A stretch of DNA of 64,000 nucleotides from Cellulomonas sp. Root930 (lineage in GTDB: Bacteria > Actinomycetota > Actinomycetes > Actinomycetales > Cellulomonadaceae): positions 2,707,879 to 2,771,878 of the forward strand of contig LMJI01000001.1 in assembly GCA_001429255.1 (NCBI GenBank), given 5' to 3'. The translations under genes and the position numbers were made by a program. The notes under the pieces are model-generated. The model did no database searches, was not told the DNA's origin, and saw only the letters and a list, made by a program, of their open reading frames with translations. Position 1 is the stretch's first letter. Each line of letters begins with the position of its first letter. This document shows, one piece after another, positions 16,734 to 25,762 of this stretch.

Positions 16734-18542
16734 TCAGAGTCCGACCTCGGACTCGAATGCGCCCTCCTCGATGCGGTTCTTCACCGCGGTGAGGTAGCGC
16801 GACGCGTCGGCGCCGTCGACCAGGCGGTGGTCGTACGACAGCGACAGGTAGCACATCGACCGGATCGCGATGACCTCGGCGCCGTCCGCGTCCTGGATGA
16901 CCACGGGGCGCTTGACGATCGCACCCGTGCCGAGGATCGCCGACGTGCCACCGGGGACGATCGGCGTGTCGATGATCGCGCCGCCCGAGCCCGTGTTGGT
17001 CACGGTGAACGTGGCGCCGCTGAGCTCGTCGGGCGTGACCTTGTTCTGGCGGGTGCGGCCGGCCAGGTCCACGATCTTGCGCGAGATCCCGGCGAGGTTG
17101 AGGTCGCCCGCGTCGCGGATCACCGGGACGAGCAGCCCCTTCTCGGTGTCGACCGCGATGCCGACGTTCTCCTGGGCGTGGTACGTGATCTGGTTGCCCT
17201 CGAGCACGCCGTTGATCTTCGGGAACGCCTTGAGACCCTCGATCGCGGCCAGGACGAAGAACGGCAGGAACGTGAGGTTGACGCCCTCGCGTGCCTTGAA
17301 GTCCTCCTTCGCCTTGGCGCGCAGCCGGGCGACCCGGGTGACGTCCACCTCGACCACGGTGGTCAGCTGCGCCTGCGAGTGCAGGGCGTCGACCATGCGC
17401 TCGGCGATGATCTGGCGCAGCCTGCTGGCCTTCTCGGTGGTGCCCCGCAGGGGGGACACGGCCGGGACGGGGGCCGCCTTCGGGGCCGGGGCAGCCGGTG
17501 CGGCCGCGGCGGGCTGAGCCTTGGCGGCCTCGGCGGCGGCCTTCTCGGCCTCGGCCTTGGCGGCAGCGTCGAGGACGTCCTCCTTGCGGATGCGACCGCC
17601 GACGCCGGTGCCGACGAGCGACGCGACGTCCACGCCCTTGTCGGCCGCGAGCTTGCGGACGAGCGGCGTGAGGTAGGTGCCGGACACCGCAGCGGCTGCG
17701 GGCGCCGCGGCAGGGGTGGCGGGGACCGGGGCCGGGGTGGGCGTCGCCGGGACCGGAGCGGGTGCCGCCGCGGGGGCAGACTCCTGCTCGGCTGCCGGCT
17801 CGGGAGCAGACTGCGGCTCGGGCGCCTTCTCGGGCTCCGGGGCCTTCTCCGGCACCTTCTCGGCGGGCGCGGGTGCGGAGGCGGCGGCGCCGGAGCCGAT
17901 GACGGCGAGCACCGCACCGACCTCGACGGTCTCGTCCTCCTGGACCAGGATCTGCTGGAGCGTGCCCGCGAACGGCGACGGGATCTCGGTGTCGACCTTG
18001 TCGGTGGAGATCTCGAGCAGCGGCTCGTCGACGGCGACGTCGTCGCCGACGGCCTTGAGCCAGCGGGTGACGGTGCCCTCGGTCACGGACTCGCCCAGTG
18101 CGGGCAGCGTGACGTTCTCGCCGACGGCGCCCTCGGAGGCGGCGGCGGCGGCCGGCTCCTCGTGCTCCTCCACCGGCTGCTCCGCGGGAGCGGCCTCGGC
18201 GGCGGGCTCCTCCGCCGGTGCCTGCTCGGCGGCCGGCTCCTCGGCGGCGGGCTGCTCCGCGGCGGGCTCCTCCGCGGGAGCGGACTCCTGCGTCGAGGCA
18301 CCCTCGCCGGAGCCGATGACGGCCAGCGTGGCGCCGACCTCGACGGTCTCGTCCTCCTGGACCAGGATCTGCTCCAGCACGCCGGCGAACGGCGACGGGA
18401 TCTCGGTGTCGACCTTGTCGGTGGAGATCTCGAGCAGCGGCTCGTCGACCTCCACCGTGTCGCCCACGTTCTTCAGCCAGCGGGTGACGGTCCCCTCGGT
18501 GACGGACTCACCGAGGGCGGGCAGCTGCACGTTGTCGGACAT
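16734..18542 (-). CDS. sucB: Dihydrolipoamide acyltransferase (E2) with two lipoyl domains
   Basis: 602 residues. Layout: lipoyl domain 1 (1-76), Ala/Pro/Glu linker, lipoyl domain 2 (about 135-215), second linker, E3-binding domain (about 285-325, [27 protein letters not shown]), linker, and the catalytic domain (about 370-602) with the trimer active-site [16 protein letters not shown]. Each lipoyl domain has the lysine in [10 protein letters not shown] that LipB/LipA modify. It is the E2 core of 2-oxoglutarate dehydrogenase; in actinobacteria one E2 can also serve pyruvate dehydrogenase, so aceF/dlaT is an equal name. AAGGAG precedes the ATG, 30 bp after lpdA. Confidence 0.95.
   Translation of the reverse strand: MSDNVQLPALGESVTEGTVTRWLKNVGDTVEVDEPLLEISTDKVDTEIPSPFAGVLEQILVQEDETVEVGATLAVIGSGEGASTQESAPAEEPAAEQPAAEEPAAEQAPAEEPAAEAAPAEQPVEEHEEPAAAAASEGAVGENVTLPALGESVTEGTVTRWLKAVGDDVAVDEPLLEISTDKVDTEIPSPFAGTLQQILVQEDETVEVGAVLAVIGSGAAASAPAPAEKVPEKAPEPEKAPEPQSAPEPAAEQESAPAAAPAPVPATPTPAPVPATPAAAPAAAAVSGTYLTPLVRKLAADKGVDVASLVGTGVGGRIRKEDVLDAAAKAEAEKAAAEAAKAQPAAAAPAAPAPKAAPVPAVSPLRGTTEKASRLRQIIAERMVDALHSQAQLTTVVEVDVTRVARLRAKAKEDFKAREGVNLTFLPFFVLAAIEGLKAFPKINGVLEGNQITYHAQENVGIAVDTEKGLLVPVIRDAGDLNLAGISRKIVDLAGRTRQNKVTPDELSGATFTVTNTGSGGAIIDTPIVPGGTSAILGTGAIVKRPVVIQDADGAEVIAIRSMCYLSLSYDHRLVDGADASRYLTAVKNRIEEGAFESEVGL
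17889..18538 (-). repeat. Duplicated lipoyl-domain DNA inside sucB
   Basis: The stretches 17889-18120 and 18306-18538 encode the two lipoyl domains and are nearly identical, including a core of about 65 identical bases over the DKVDTE lysine loop. The Ala/Pro/Glu linker between them has diverged. This indicates recent duplication or gene conversion between domains. Confidence 0.85.
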
Positions 18543-18572
18543 GACCGCTCGTGTCTCCTTCGAATCGTGTGG

Positions 18573-19958
18573 TCAGTTGTGGGCGTGCAGCGGCTTGCCG
18601 GCGAGCGCGAGGTGCGCCTCCCCGAGGGCCTCGTTCTGCGTGGGGTGTGCGTGCACGAGGGAGGCGACGTCCTCGGGGTAGGCCTCCCAGTTCACGATGA
18701 GCTGGCCCTCGCCGATGAGCTCGCCGACGCGCGCGCCGATCATGTGCACGCCGACCACGGGACCGTCCTTCTGGCGGACGAGCTTGATGAAGCCCTGCGT
18801 GCCGAGGATCTGGCTCTTGCCGTTGCCGCCCAGGTTGTACTCGAGCGTCTCGACCGCGTCCGCGCCGTGGACCTCCTTGGCGCGCGCCTCCGTGAGACCC
18901 ACCGAGGCGACCTCGGGGTCGGAGTACGTCACGCGCGGGATGCCCGACTCGACGATGGCCGCGGGCTTGAGGCCCGCGATCTCCTCGGCGACGAAGATGC
19001 CCTGCGCGAACCCGCGGTGCGCGAGCTGCAGGCCGGGGACGATGTCGCCGACCGCGTAGATGTTGCCGACGCCGGTGTGCAGGCGCTCGTCGGTGATGAC
19101 GAAGCCGCGGTCGAGGGTGAGGCCCTGCTCCTCGAAGCCGACCCCGGAGGTGCGCGGTCCGCGGCCGACGGCGACCAGCAGGAGATCGGCGTCGAACGTC
19201 TTGCCGTCCTCGAGCGAGACGTGCACGCCGTTGTCGTCCTGCGTCACGCCGGAGAACCGGACGCCCACGTTGAAGTTGATGCCGCGCTTGCGGAACGCGC
19301 GCTCGAACGCCTTGGACAGCGCCTCGTCCTCGTTGGGGACCAGGTGGGGGAGCGCCTCGATGATCGTGACGTCCGCGCCGAAGGACTTCCAGACGCTGGC
19401 GAACTCCGAGCCGATGACGCCGCCGCCGAGGATGATCGCCGACTTGGGCACCCAGTCGAGCTGCAGGGCCTGATCGGAGGTGATGACGCGGCCGCCGATC
19501 TCCAGACCGGGCAGCGAGCGGGCGTAGGAGCCGGTGGCGACGATGACGTGCCCGCCGGTGATGCGCTCGCCGTTGACCTCGACGGTGTCGGGGCCGACCA
19601 GCTTGCCGAAGCCCTCGAAGACGGTGATCTTGCGGGACTTGATGAGTCCCTGCAGGCCCTTGTAGAGCCGGCCGATCACGGTGGACTTGTACTCGTTCAC
19701 CCCGGCCATGTCGATCCGGTCGAGCGTGGAGTGCACCCCGAAATGCGCACCGTCGCGGGCGTTGTCCGCCAGCTCGGCCGCGTGCAGCAGCGCCTTGGTC
19801 GGGATGCAGCCGTAGTGGAGGCAGGTGCCACCCACCTTGTCGGCCTCGACCAGGGCGACGGACTTCCCCAGCTGTGCGGCGCGCAGAGCAGCGGCGTAGC
19901 CGCCACTGCCTCCGCCCAGGACGACGATGTCGAAAGCGGTGCCGTTCGTGTCGGCCAC
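18573..19958 (-). CDS. lpdA: Dihydrolipoyl dehydrogenase (E3)
   Basis: 461 residues. FAD flavoprotein that reoxidises dihydrolipoamide with NAD. VVLGGGSGGYAAALRAAQLG (FAD), the redox disulfide GGTCLHYGCIPTK, the NAD site IILGGGVIGSEFASVW, the second FAD motif NIYAVGDIVPG and the C-terminal catalytic HAHPTQNEA are present. The GTG start at 19958 follows GAGGAG with good spacing; an ATG 15 nt upstream overlaps that site. It is 30 bp upstream of sucB in the same direction, forming an E3-E2 unit. Confidence 0.95.
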   Translation of the reverse strand: MADTNGTAFDIVVLGGGSGGYAAALRAAQLGKSVALVEADKVGGTCLHYGCIPTKALLHAAELADNARDGAHFGVHSTLDRIDMAGVNEYKSTVIGRLYKGLQGLIKSRKITVFEGFGKLVGPDTVEVNGERITGGHVIVATGSYARSLPGLEIGGRVITSDQALQLDWVPKSAIILGGGVIGSEFASVWKSFGADVTIIEALPHLVPNEDEALSKAFERAFRKRGINFNVGVRFSGVTQDDNGVHVSLEDGKTFDADLLLVAVGRGPRTSGVGFEEQGLTLDRGFVITDERLHTGVGNIYAVGDIVPGLQLAHRGFAQGIFVAEEIAGLKPAAIVESGIPRVTYSDPEVASVGLTEARAKEVHGADAVETLEYNLGGNGKSQILGTQGFIKLVRQKDGPVVGVHMIGARVGELIGEGQLIVNWEAYPEDVASLVHAHPTQNEALGEAHLALAGKPLHAHN

Positions 19959-20147
19959 GTGCAGACTCCTCATACGCAGACTTGGTGGTCTCGAGCTTGC
20001 CGACCATCCTGTCATCCCTGCAGGCAGCGAACGACCTGGACGGCACGCACGACCATGTGACACTCCGAACAGTCGTCCCATGACTGATGTTCCGTCCGGC
20101 GCGAACACCCCGCGGATCGACAGGCTCGCAGGTTACCCTCGTGCGCC

Positions 20148-20486
20148 ATGGGCCTGTTCTCGCGCCGCAAGCCGGCCGCCACCGACGCGCCGACGGATCG
20201 GGACGCGCGTGCCGCGACCGTGGCACACCTGCGCGACTTCGTCGCGACCCGGGTCGGCGTCGAGGCCTACGTGGAGCCGCAGACCCACGACACCCCGACG
20301 ACGATGATGCTCGTCGCGACCGACGGTGAGTGGACGCGGCGCCGGGTGCCGGACCCGAAGACGGCGTGGGACCTGGCGCGCGACCTGGGCATCCCGGTCT
20401 ACGACGTGCAGCGGACCGGCTACCCGCAGCGGTTCCGGGACTGGAACTCGCGGCAGCGGCTCGCGCACAAGCGCAAGCACGCCTAG
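20148..20486 (+). CDS. Conserved actinobacterial protein of unknown function
   Basis: 112 residues, soluble, with a basic N-terminus (MGLFSRRKPAA) and a C-terminal half of mixed alpha/beta character (TTMMLVATDGEWTRRRVPDPKTAWDLARDLGIPVYDVQRTGYPQRFRDW). I recognise it only as a small conserved protein found near leucyl aminopeptidase genes; some databases call such proteins oxidoreductases without clear support. ATG 20148 lies 8 nt after TACCCT (leaderless). Its stop shares the four bases CTAG with the stop of the convergent pepA. Confidence 0.8.
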   Translation: MGLFSRRKPAATDAPTDRDARAATVAHLRDFVATRVGVEAYVEPQTHDTPTTMMLVATDGEWTRRRVPDPKTAWDLARDLGIPVYDVQRTGYPQRFRDWNSRQRLAHKRKHA

Positions 20487-21967
20487 GCCGACGGAGCGCG
20501 ACCCTCCAGCAGGGCGAGCAGCGTCCGGACGCCGACGCCGGTACCGCCCACGGGCGTGTAGCCGTGCGCCGACCGCTCGTTGTACGCGGGCCCCGCGATG
20601 TCGAGGTGCGCCCACGGCGTCGTCCCGACGAACTCCTGCAGGAAGATCCCGGCGGTGAGCATGCCGCCGAAGCGGTCGCTGATGTTCGCGATGTCCGCGA
20701 CCTTCGACTTCAGGCCCGCGCGCAGGTCCGCGGGCAGCGGCATCGGCCAGAACTGCTCGCCGCTGGCCTGCGCCGCCGCGACGACCTCGCCGCGCACGTC
20801 GTCGGTGCCCATCACGGCGGACACGCGGTGGCCGAGGGCGATCAGCTGCGCACCGGTCAGGGTGGCGATGTCGATGACGACGTCGGGCTTCTCCTCGACG
20901 GCGGCCACGAGGCCGTCGGCCATCACGAGGCGTCCCTCGGCGTCGGTGTTGAGCACCTCGACGGTCTTGCCGCCGCGGATGGTCAGCACGTCGGACGGGC
21001 GCTGGGCGGTGCCGGACGGCATGTTCTCCGCGAGGCACAGCCAGCCGGTGACCGCGACGGGCAGCTCGAGGCGTGCGGCGGCGATGACCGTGTGCAGCAC
21101 CGCGGCGGCGCCGGCCATGTCGGACTTCATGGCCTCCATGCCGGCGGCGGGCTTGATCGAGATGCCGCCGGAGTCGAACGTGATGCCCTTGCCGACGAGC
21201 GCGACCTTCACCTTCGGGCGCGACGGCGAGTAGGCCACCTTGACCAGGCGGGGGCCGCGGACCGACCCCTGACCGACCCCGACGAGACCGCCGTACCCAC
21301 CGGCGGCGAGCGCCTTGTCGTCGAGCACGGTGATCTTCAGGCCCTTGGCGCCCGAGTCCTTGGCGGCCGTCTTCGCCGCCTCGGCGAACGCGGCCGGGTA
21401 CAGGTCGTTCGGTGCGGCGTTCACCAGGTCGCGGGTGCCGTGCACCGCGGCTGCGATCACCTCGGCACGGGCGACGGCGCCGATCGCCGCGTGGTCGCGG
21501 GGGTGGGCGGTGACGATCTGGATCGCGGCGACGGGAGCCTGCTTGGCCGCCTCGGACGCGCGGTAGCGGGTGTAGGAGTAGGCGCCGAGCAGGGCGCCCT
21601 CGGCGACGGCCGCGACCGACGCCACGTCGTCGGCGGGGAGGGCGACCGCCACGCGGGCGGTGCCGGCGAGCTCGCGCGTCGCCGCGCCGGCCGCGCGGCG
21701 GAGCACCTCGGGGGTGACCTTGTCCGCGGGGCCGACACCGGTCAGGACGAGGACCGTGGCGGCCAGGCCGGTGCCGGGCAGGCGGCGGACCTCGTCGGCC
21801 GCACCGGTGATGCCCAGGGCGGCCGCGTCGGCCAGCTGGGCGCGCAGCTCCTTGGGAAGGCGCTCGGCGCCCAGGACGACGGCGGCGCCGTCCTGCTGGG
21901 CGACCGCGACGACCAGGGCGTCGACGGCGAGGCGGGCAAGGTCCTGGGAGGTCAGCGAGACGGTCAC
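20483..21967 (-). CDS. pepA: Leucyl aminopeptidase (M17)
   Basis: 494 residues. Cytoplasmic two-metal aminopeptidase: an N-terminal macro-like domain and a C-terminal catalytic domain with KGITFDSGGISIKPAAGMEAMKSDM (metal ligands and catalytic Lys) and the M17 signature NTDAEGRLV. The GTG at 21967 is 6 nt after TATCAT (leaderless). The pepA neighbourhood (lpd, sucB, lipA/B, glnA) is retained in other actinobacteria. Confidence 0.95.
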   Translation of the reverse strand: MTVSLTSQDLARLAVDALVVAVAQQDGAAVVLGAERLPKELRAQLADAAALGITGAADEVRRLPGTGLAATVLVLTGVGPADKVTPEVLRRAAGAATRELAGTARVAVALPADDVASVAAVAEGALLGAYSYTRYRASEAAKQAPVAAIQIVTAHPRDHAAIGAVARAEVIAAAVHGTRDLVNAAPNDLYPAAFAEAAKTAAKDSGAKGLKITVLDDKALAAGGYGGLVGVGQGSVRGPRLVKVAYSPSRPKVKVALVGKGITFDSGGISIKPAAGMEAMKSDMAGAAAVLHTVIAAARLELPVAVTGWLCLAENMPSGTAQRPSDVLTIRGGKTVEVLNTDAEGRLVMADGLVAAVEEKPDVVIDIATLTGAQLIALGHRVSAVMGTDDVRGEVVAAAQASGEQFWPMPLPADLRAGLKSKVADIANISDRFGGMLTAGIFLQEFVGTTPWAHLDIAGPAYNERSAHGYTPVGGTGVGVRTLLALLEGRAPSA

Positions 21968-22025
21968 GGCTCGATGATAGGTCGGTGCACGGACCCCTCG
22001 TGCGTCGCCGGTACGGTGGGGCATC

Positions 22026-22385
22026 GTGATCGCCCCCCTCGCGCTGCTCGTCGTCGCCCTGTGCCTGGCGCTCGGCGGCTGGGCCCTCTGGTTCGTCGTC
22101 CGGGACCGGGCGGTCGTCCTGCGCCAGCTGTGGGGCGCGGCCGTGGTCGAGGGCGTTCTCGTCGTCCAGGCCGCCGTCGCGGGCGTTCTCGCGGCCACCG
22201 GGTCGCCGGACGTGGACGGGGTCCTGCTGTGGGGCTACGTGCTCACGCAGCTGCTCGTCCTGCCGATCGCGGCCGCCTGGGCGTTCGCCGAGCGCACGCG
22301 GTGGAGCTCGGTCGTCCTTCTCGTCGCGGCGCTGACCGTGGCCTTCCTCGAGTACCGACTGCTCCAGATCTGGGGGACCGTGTGA
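22026..22385 (+). CDS. Small four-helix membrane protein
   Basis: 119 residues, almost entirely hydrophobic, with four predicted helices (about 3-24, 35-58, 66-86, 93-112). The GTG start is 8 nt after TACGGT (leaderless). It overlaps the next membrane protein gene by 4 bp (GTGA), suggesting the two act together. No family recognised; it resembles small actinobacterial integral membrane proteins without known function. Confidence 0.78.
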   Translation: MIAPLALLVVALCLALGGWALWFVVRDRAVVLRQLWGAAVVEGVLVVQAAVAGVLAATGSPDVDGVLLWGYVLTQLLVLPIAAAWAFAERTRWSSVVLLVAALTVAFLEYRLLQIWGTV

Positions 22386-22816
22386 CCGACCGAACGGCTC
22401 GCTCGCGCCGGACGGGCAGCGGCCCCGGCCGGCTGCTCGTGGCGGTGTACGGGATCCTCGCGCTCGCCGCGACGGCCCGCGGCATCTACCAGGTGGCCAC
22501 CAAGCTCGACGAGGCACCGGTCGCGTACCTCCTGTCGCTCGGCGCGGGGCTCGTGTACGTCGTCGCGACGATCGCGCTGGCCACCGACCGGCGCACGCTC
22601 GCGTGGTGGGCGGTCTCGATCGAGATGGTCGGCGTCCTGACCGTCGGCGTCCTGTCGCTCGTGGACGTGGGCGACTTCCCCGACGAGACGGTCTGGTCGG
22701 CGTTCGGGCAGGGTTACGGCTACGTCCCGCTGCTCCTGCCGTTCCTCGGTCTGCTCTGGCTGTGGCGCACCGGGCGGACGGCCGACGTGCCGGCTGCGTC
22801 CGACGACCTAGGGTGA
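22382..22816 (+). CDS. Small membrane protein
   Basis: 144 residues with a basic N-terminus and four hydrophobic segments (LLVAVYGILALAATARGIYQV, VAYLLSLGAGLVYVVATIAL, LAWWAVSIEMVGVLTVGVLSL, GYGYVPLLLPFLGLLWLW). The VDVGDFPDETVWSAFGQGYGYVPLLLP region is a conserved feature of a small actinobacterial family found upstream of pyrD. It is coupled by a GTGA overlap to the preceding gene. Function unknown. Confidence 0.8.
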   Translation: MTDRTARSRRTGSGPGRLLVAVYGILALAATARGIYQVATKLDEAPVAYLLSLGAGLVYVVATIALATDRRTLAWWAVSIEMVGVLTVGVLSLVDVGDFPDETVWSAFGQGYGYVPLLLPFLGLLWLWRTGRTADVPAASDDLG

Positions 22817-22821
22817 GAAAC

Positions 22822-23886
22822 GTGTACCGCCTGCTGTTCGACCTCGTCTTCAAGCGCATGGACCCCGAGCGCGCGCACGAGGTCGCGTTCCGGTTGATCC
22901 GCGTGGTGGCGCAGGTCCCGCTGCTGCGTGACGTCGTGCATCGCGTCTTCCGGGCCTCCGACCGCGGATCCGTCGAGGTGTGGGGCCGCCGGTTCCCCTC
23001 CCGGTTCGGGCTGGCCGCCGGCTTCGACAAGAACGCGGTCGGCGTGGCCGGGCTGGTCATGCTCGGCTTCGGGTTCGTGGAGGTGGGGACCGTCACCGCG
23101 CAGTCGCAGCCCGGCAACGAGCCGCCGCGGCTCTGGCGTGTGCTCGACCAGCGCGCCCTGCGCAACCGGATGGGCTTCAACAACGAGGGGTCCGCCGCGG
23201 TGGCGGCCCGGCTCCGTCGCCTGCGCGCCACCCCGGCGGGCCGGCGGCTCGTGGTCGGCGTGAACATCGGGAAGACCAAGACGACCCACGCCGAGCACGC
23301 CGCCGCCGACTACGCGACCAGCGCGGGACGGCTCGCCCCGTACGCCGACTACCTGGTGGTCAACGTGTCCTCGCCCAACACCCCCGGACTGCGGGACCTG
23401 CAGTCGGTGGAGGCGCTGCGCCCCATCCTCGAGGCCACCCGCGTGGCGGCCGACGAGGCGACGGCCGCCGGGGGGCTCGCTCCCGTGCCGCTGCTGGTGA
23501 AAATCGCCCCCGACCTGTCCGACGACGACGTCGACGCGGTGGCCGAGCTCGCCGCCGAGCTGGGCCTGGACGGGATCGTCGCGGTCAACACGACCATCGG
23601 CCACGACCTCGGACCCGGTGGCCTGTCCGGTCCGCCGGTGCTGGCCCGCGGGCTCGACGTGGTGGCACGCCTGCGCAGCCGCCTCGGCCCCGACGCGGTG
23701 ATCATCGGCGTCGGTGGCATCACGACCCCCGCCGACGCGCGCGAGTACCTGGCGGTCGGCGCGACCCTCGTGCAGGGCTACACGGGCCTCATCTACGAGG
23801 GGCCCGCGTACGCCACGCGGATCGCGAGGGCGCTCGCGGCGGACGAGGCGCTCCGCGTCCCCGCTCGTCGGAAGGCGGTCGCCTGA
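22822..23886 (+). CDS. pyrD: Quinone-dependent dihydroorotate dehydrogenase (class 2)
   Basis: 354 residues. Oxidises dihydroorotate to orotate in pyrimidine synthesis, passing electrons to membrane quinone. The N-terminal extension (about 1-45) that marks class 2 enzymes is present, followed by [45 protein letters not shown] (catalytic Ser), a KIAPD lysine and [16 protein letters not shown] plus YTGLIYEGP for FMN. GTG 22822 sits 7 nt after TAGGGT (leaderless). Confidence 0.96.
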   Translation: MYRLLFDLVFKRMDPERAHEVAFRLIRVVAQVPLLRDVVHRVFRASDRGSVEVWGRRFPSRFGLAAGFDKNAVGVAGLVMLGFGFVEVGTVTAQSQPGNEPPRLWRVLDQRALRNRMGFNNEGSAAVAARLRRLRATPAGRRLVVGVNIGKTKTTHAEHAAADYATSAGRLAPYADYLVVNVSSPNTPGLRDLQSVEALRPILEATRVAADEATAAGGLAPVPLLVKIAPDLSDDDVDAVAELAAELGLDGIVAVNTTIGHDLGPGGLSGPPVLARGLDVVARLRSRLGPDAVIIGVGGITTPADAREYLAVGATLVQGYTGLIYEGPAYATRIARALAADEALRVPARRKAVA

Positions 23887-24098
23887 TGGTCCTGCGGCCG
23901 CAGTGGGAGTGGCGCTTCGACGGCGCGGGCGGCGCTGTGCTCGACCGGCCCGTCAGCCCGGTCTTCACCACCCAGTACGACGCCGAGCAGTGGCTGGGTG
24001 AGCACTGGCGCACGCTGGCCGCCCAGGGCGTCCAGGCGGTGCACCTGCTGCACGAGGGCAGCCAGGCGACCCCGACGATCACGCTCCCGCTGATCTGA
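23886..24098 (+). CDS. Small conserved actinobacterial protein
   Basis: 70 residues, soluble (QWEWRFDGAGGAVLDRPVSPVFTTQYDAEQWLGEHWRTLAAQGVQAVHLLHEG...). The ATG overlaps the pyrD stop by one base (TGATG), so it is translated with pyrD. The aromatic N-terminal strand and DAEQWLGEHWR helix recur in a small family of unknown function in actinobacteria. No catalytic motif seen. Confidence 0.78.
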   Translation: MVLRPQWEWRFDGAGGAVLDRPVSPVFTTQYDAEQWLGEHWRTLAAQGVQAVHLLHEGSQATPTITLPLI

Positions 24099-24104
24099 CC
24101 GCGC

Positions 24105-25565
24105 TCACACCATCGCGTGGACCCGAGCGGGTCCCGCGACAGGCTCGGTCACGCCCAGCCCCGCCCACGCGTCGGCGAGCCCGGCCACCGCGCGCCGCAG
24201 GTCGTCGGCCGACGCGCTGAACGGCAGCCGCAGGTTCCTCTCGAAGCTGCCGTCCACCCCGAACGCGGTCCCGGGCACCACTCGCACGCCGTGCCGGGTG
24301 GAGATCGCGGCGAGCGCGCTCGACACGGGTGCACCGAGGTCGGCCCAGAGCGACAGCCCACCCGCGGGGACCTCGAACTGCCACGACGGCAGCTGGTCCA
24401 GCAGCAGGCCGACGAGCAGGTCGCGGCGCTCCCGCAGCGCGTCGCGTCGGCGGGCCAGCAGGTCGTCGGAGTGCGCCATGAGCTCGGCGACCACCAGCTG
24501 CTCGAGCGCGGGAGTCCCGATGTCGACGTGCGCCCGGGACGCGGCCAGGCGGGCGACCAGGTCGGGGTGCGCGCGGACCCAGCCCACGCGGAGGCCGCCC
24601 CAGAAGCTCTTCGACGCCGAGCCGATCGAGACCACGTAGGCGGCGGCCGTCCCGTCGCCCGCGAACGACCCGGGCGTCGGGCCGTCCATGGTCAGCTCCG
24701 CGAGCACCTCGTCGCCGACGATCGCCGTGCGGTACCGGCGGGCGAGCGCGCGCACGCGGGCGCGGTCCTCGTCGCTCAGGCTCGTGCCCGTGGGGTTGCG
24801 GTGCGCGGGGATCAGGTAGACCAGCCGCGGCGCCACCTGGCGGAGCGTCGACTCGAGGAGGTCGATGTCGAGGCCGGTCCCGCCGGAGGGCACCGGCACC
24901 GGTCGGGCGCCCGCGGCCCGCACCACGTCGATCGCGTGCGGGTAGGTGGGGTGCTCGACGACCACGCGGTCCCCGGGACCCGCGTGGGCGTTGACCAGCA
25001 GGTGGATGGCCTGCTGGGCGCCGGTGGTCACCAGCAGCTGGTCGGGCGTCGTCGGCGTGCCGCGCTGCGTGTACCAGTGCGCGATCGCCTCCCGCAGGAC
25101 CAGTAGCCCCTGGGGTGAGTAGCCGGTGCCGGCCAGGTGGCGGGGGAGCGCGTCGAGCGCGGCGAGGTACGCGCCGTGCAGCGAGGACGGGGCCGACGGC
25201 GCCGCCATCGCGAGGTCGACGATGCCGGGCTCGTCGCTCACCGACTCCGCCATCGACACCCGTGCTCCCGGGCCGGACGGCAGGGTGGTCACCGTGCCCG
25301 AGCCGCGGCGGCTCACCAGGTACCCCTCGTCGCGGAGCAGGCCGTAGGTGGCGGTGGTGGTCGTGCGGGACACACCAGCGGCGTCGGCGAGCTCCCGTTC
25401 GCTGGGCAGCCGGGTGCTGAGCGGCACCGTGCCGGACAGGATCGCGGCGCGCACGGCATCCGCCAGGGCCAGGTAGGCCGGACCTGGCCGCTGCCACGCG
25501 CCGAGCACGGCGCCGAGGCGGTGGCCACTGATTCGGCGGTCAGCAGGCAGCTCGAGGGAGGACAT
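24105..25565 (-). CDS. MocR-type regulator (GntR HTH plus aminotransferase domain)
   Basis: 486 residues. N-terminal GntR winged helix (about 25-95; LPSERELADAAGVSRTTTTATYGLLRDEGYLVSRRGSGT) joined to a fold-type I aminotransferase domain (about 110-480) with NAHAGPGDRVVVEHPTYPHA, IPAHRNPTGTSLS and the PLP lysine in IGSASKSFWGGLRVGW. Such regulators sense PLP or an amine ligand and usually control the divergent gene, here a YczE-type membrane protein. The ATG is 6 nt after CATAGT. An inverted repeat lies upstream (25582-25608). Confidence 0.94.
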   Translation of the reverse strand: MSSLELPADRRISGHRLGAVLGAWQRPGPAYLALADAVRAAILSGTVPLSTRLPSERELADAAGVSRTTTTATYGLLRDEGYLVSRRGSGTVTTLPSGPGARVSMAESVSDEPGIVDLAMAAPSAPSSLHGAYLAALDALPRHLAGTGYSPQGLLVLREAIAHWYTQRGTPTTPDQLLVTTGAQQAIHLLVNAHAGPGDRVVVEHPTYPHAIDVVRAAGARPVPVPSGGTGLDIDLLESTLRQVAPRLVYLIPAHRNPTGTSLSDEDRARVRALARRYRTAIVGDEVLAELTMDGPTPGSFAGDGTAAAYVVSIGSASKSFWGGLRVGWVRAHPDLVARLAASRAHVDIGTPALEQLVVAELMAHSDDLLARRRDALRERRDLLVGLLLDQLPSWQFEVPAGGLSLWADLGAPVSSALAAISTRHGVRVVPGTAFGVDGSFERNLRLPFSASADDLRRAVAGLADAWAGLGVTEPVAGPARVHAMV

Positions 25566-25581
25566 GAGGCCACTATGCCTC

Positions 25582-25608
25582 AAGTGGCTATGGGAAGAAC
25601 AGCCACTT
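25582..25608. promoter_or_regulatory. Inverted repeat between MocR and YczE genes
   Basis: AAGTGGCT (25582-25589) and AGCCACTT (25601-25608) form perfect 8-bp arms with an 11-bp spacer, between the divergent starts at 25565 and 25622/25628. The position suggests the binding site of the MocR protein. Confidence 0.6.
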
Positions 25609-25621
25609 GTGCCCATTCTTG

Positions 25622-25762
25622 ATGACTATGAGCATGTGGATACCCGCGCTGATCGTCCTTGCCGGTCTCGTCGTCAGCCTCGCCGTCGTCGTCCGCCGCG
25701 ACGGGCTGGGCCACCGGCCCCCGCCCGCGTCGCACGCCGACTGGTTCGAGGGACGCCCGTGA
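25622..25762 (+). CDS. 46-residue membrane micropeptide
   Basis: Starting at ATG 25622 (or at 25628 or 25634, all in frame) the product is MTMSMWIPALIVLAGLVV... with one strong membrane helix (about 6-26), a short basic stretch (VVRRDGLG) and a Pro-rich tail ending in DWFEGRP. The stop overlaps the GTG of the YczE gene (GTGA), so the two are probably co-translated, and it is the first ORF divergent from the MocR regulator. A CATTCT 8 nt before ATG 25628 could give a leaderless start. Function unknown; it may be an accessory subunit of the YczE protein. Confidence 0.65.
   Translation: MTMSMWIPALIVLAGLVVSLAVVVRRDGLGHRPPPASHADWFEGRP

Noticed and set aside
16548..20060. A 1,170-residue rightward frame across sucB and lpdA
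   Set aside because: It lies opposite two clear enzymes, has Arg/Gly/Val-rich composition with no motif, and is an effect of high GC.
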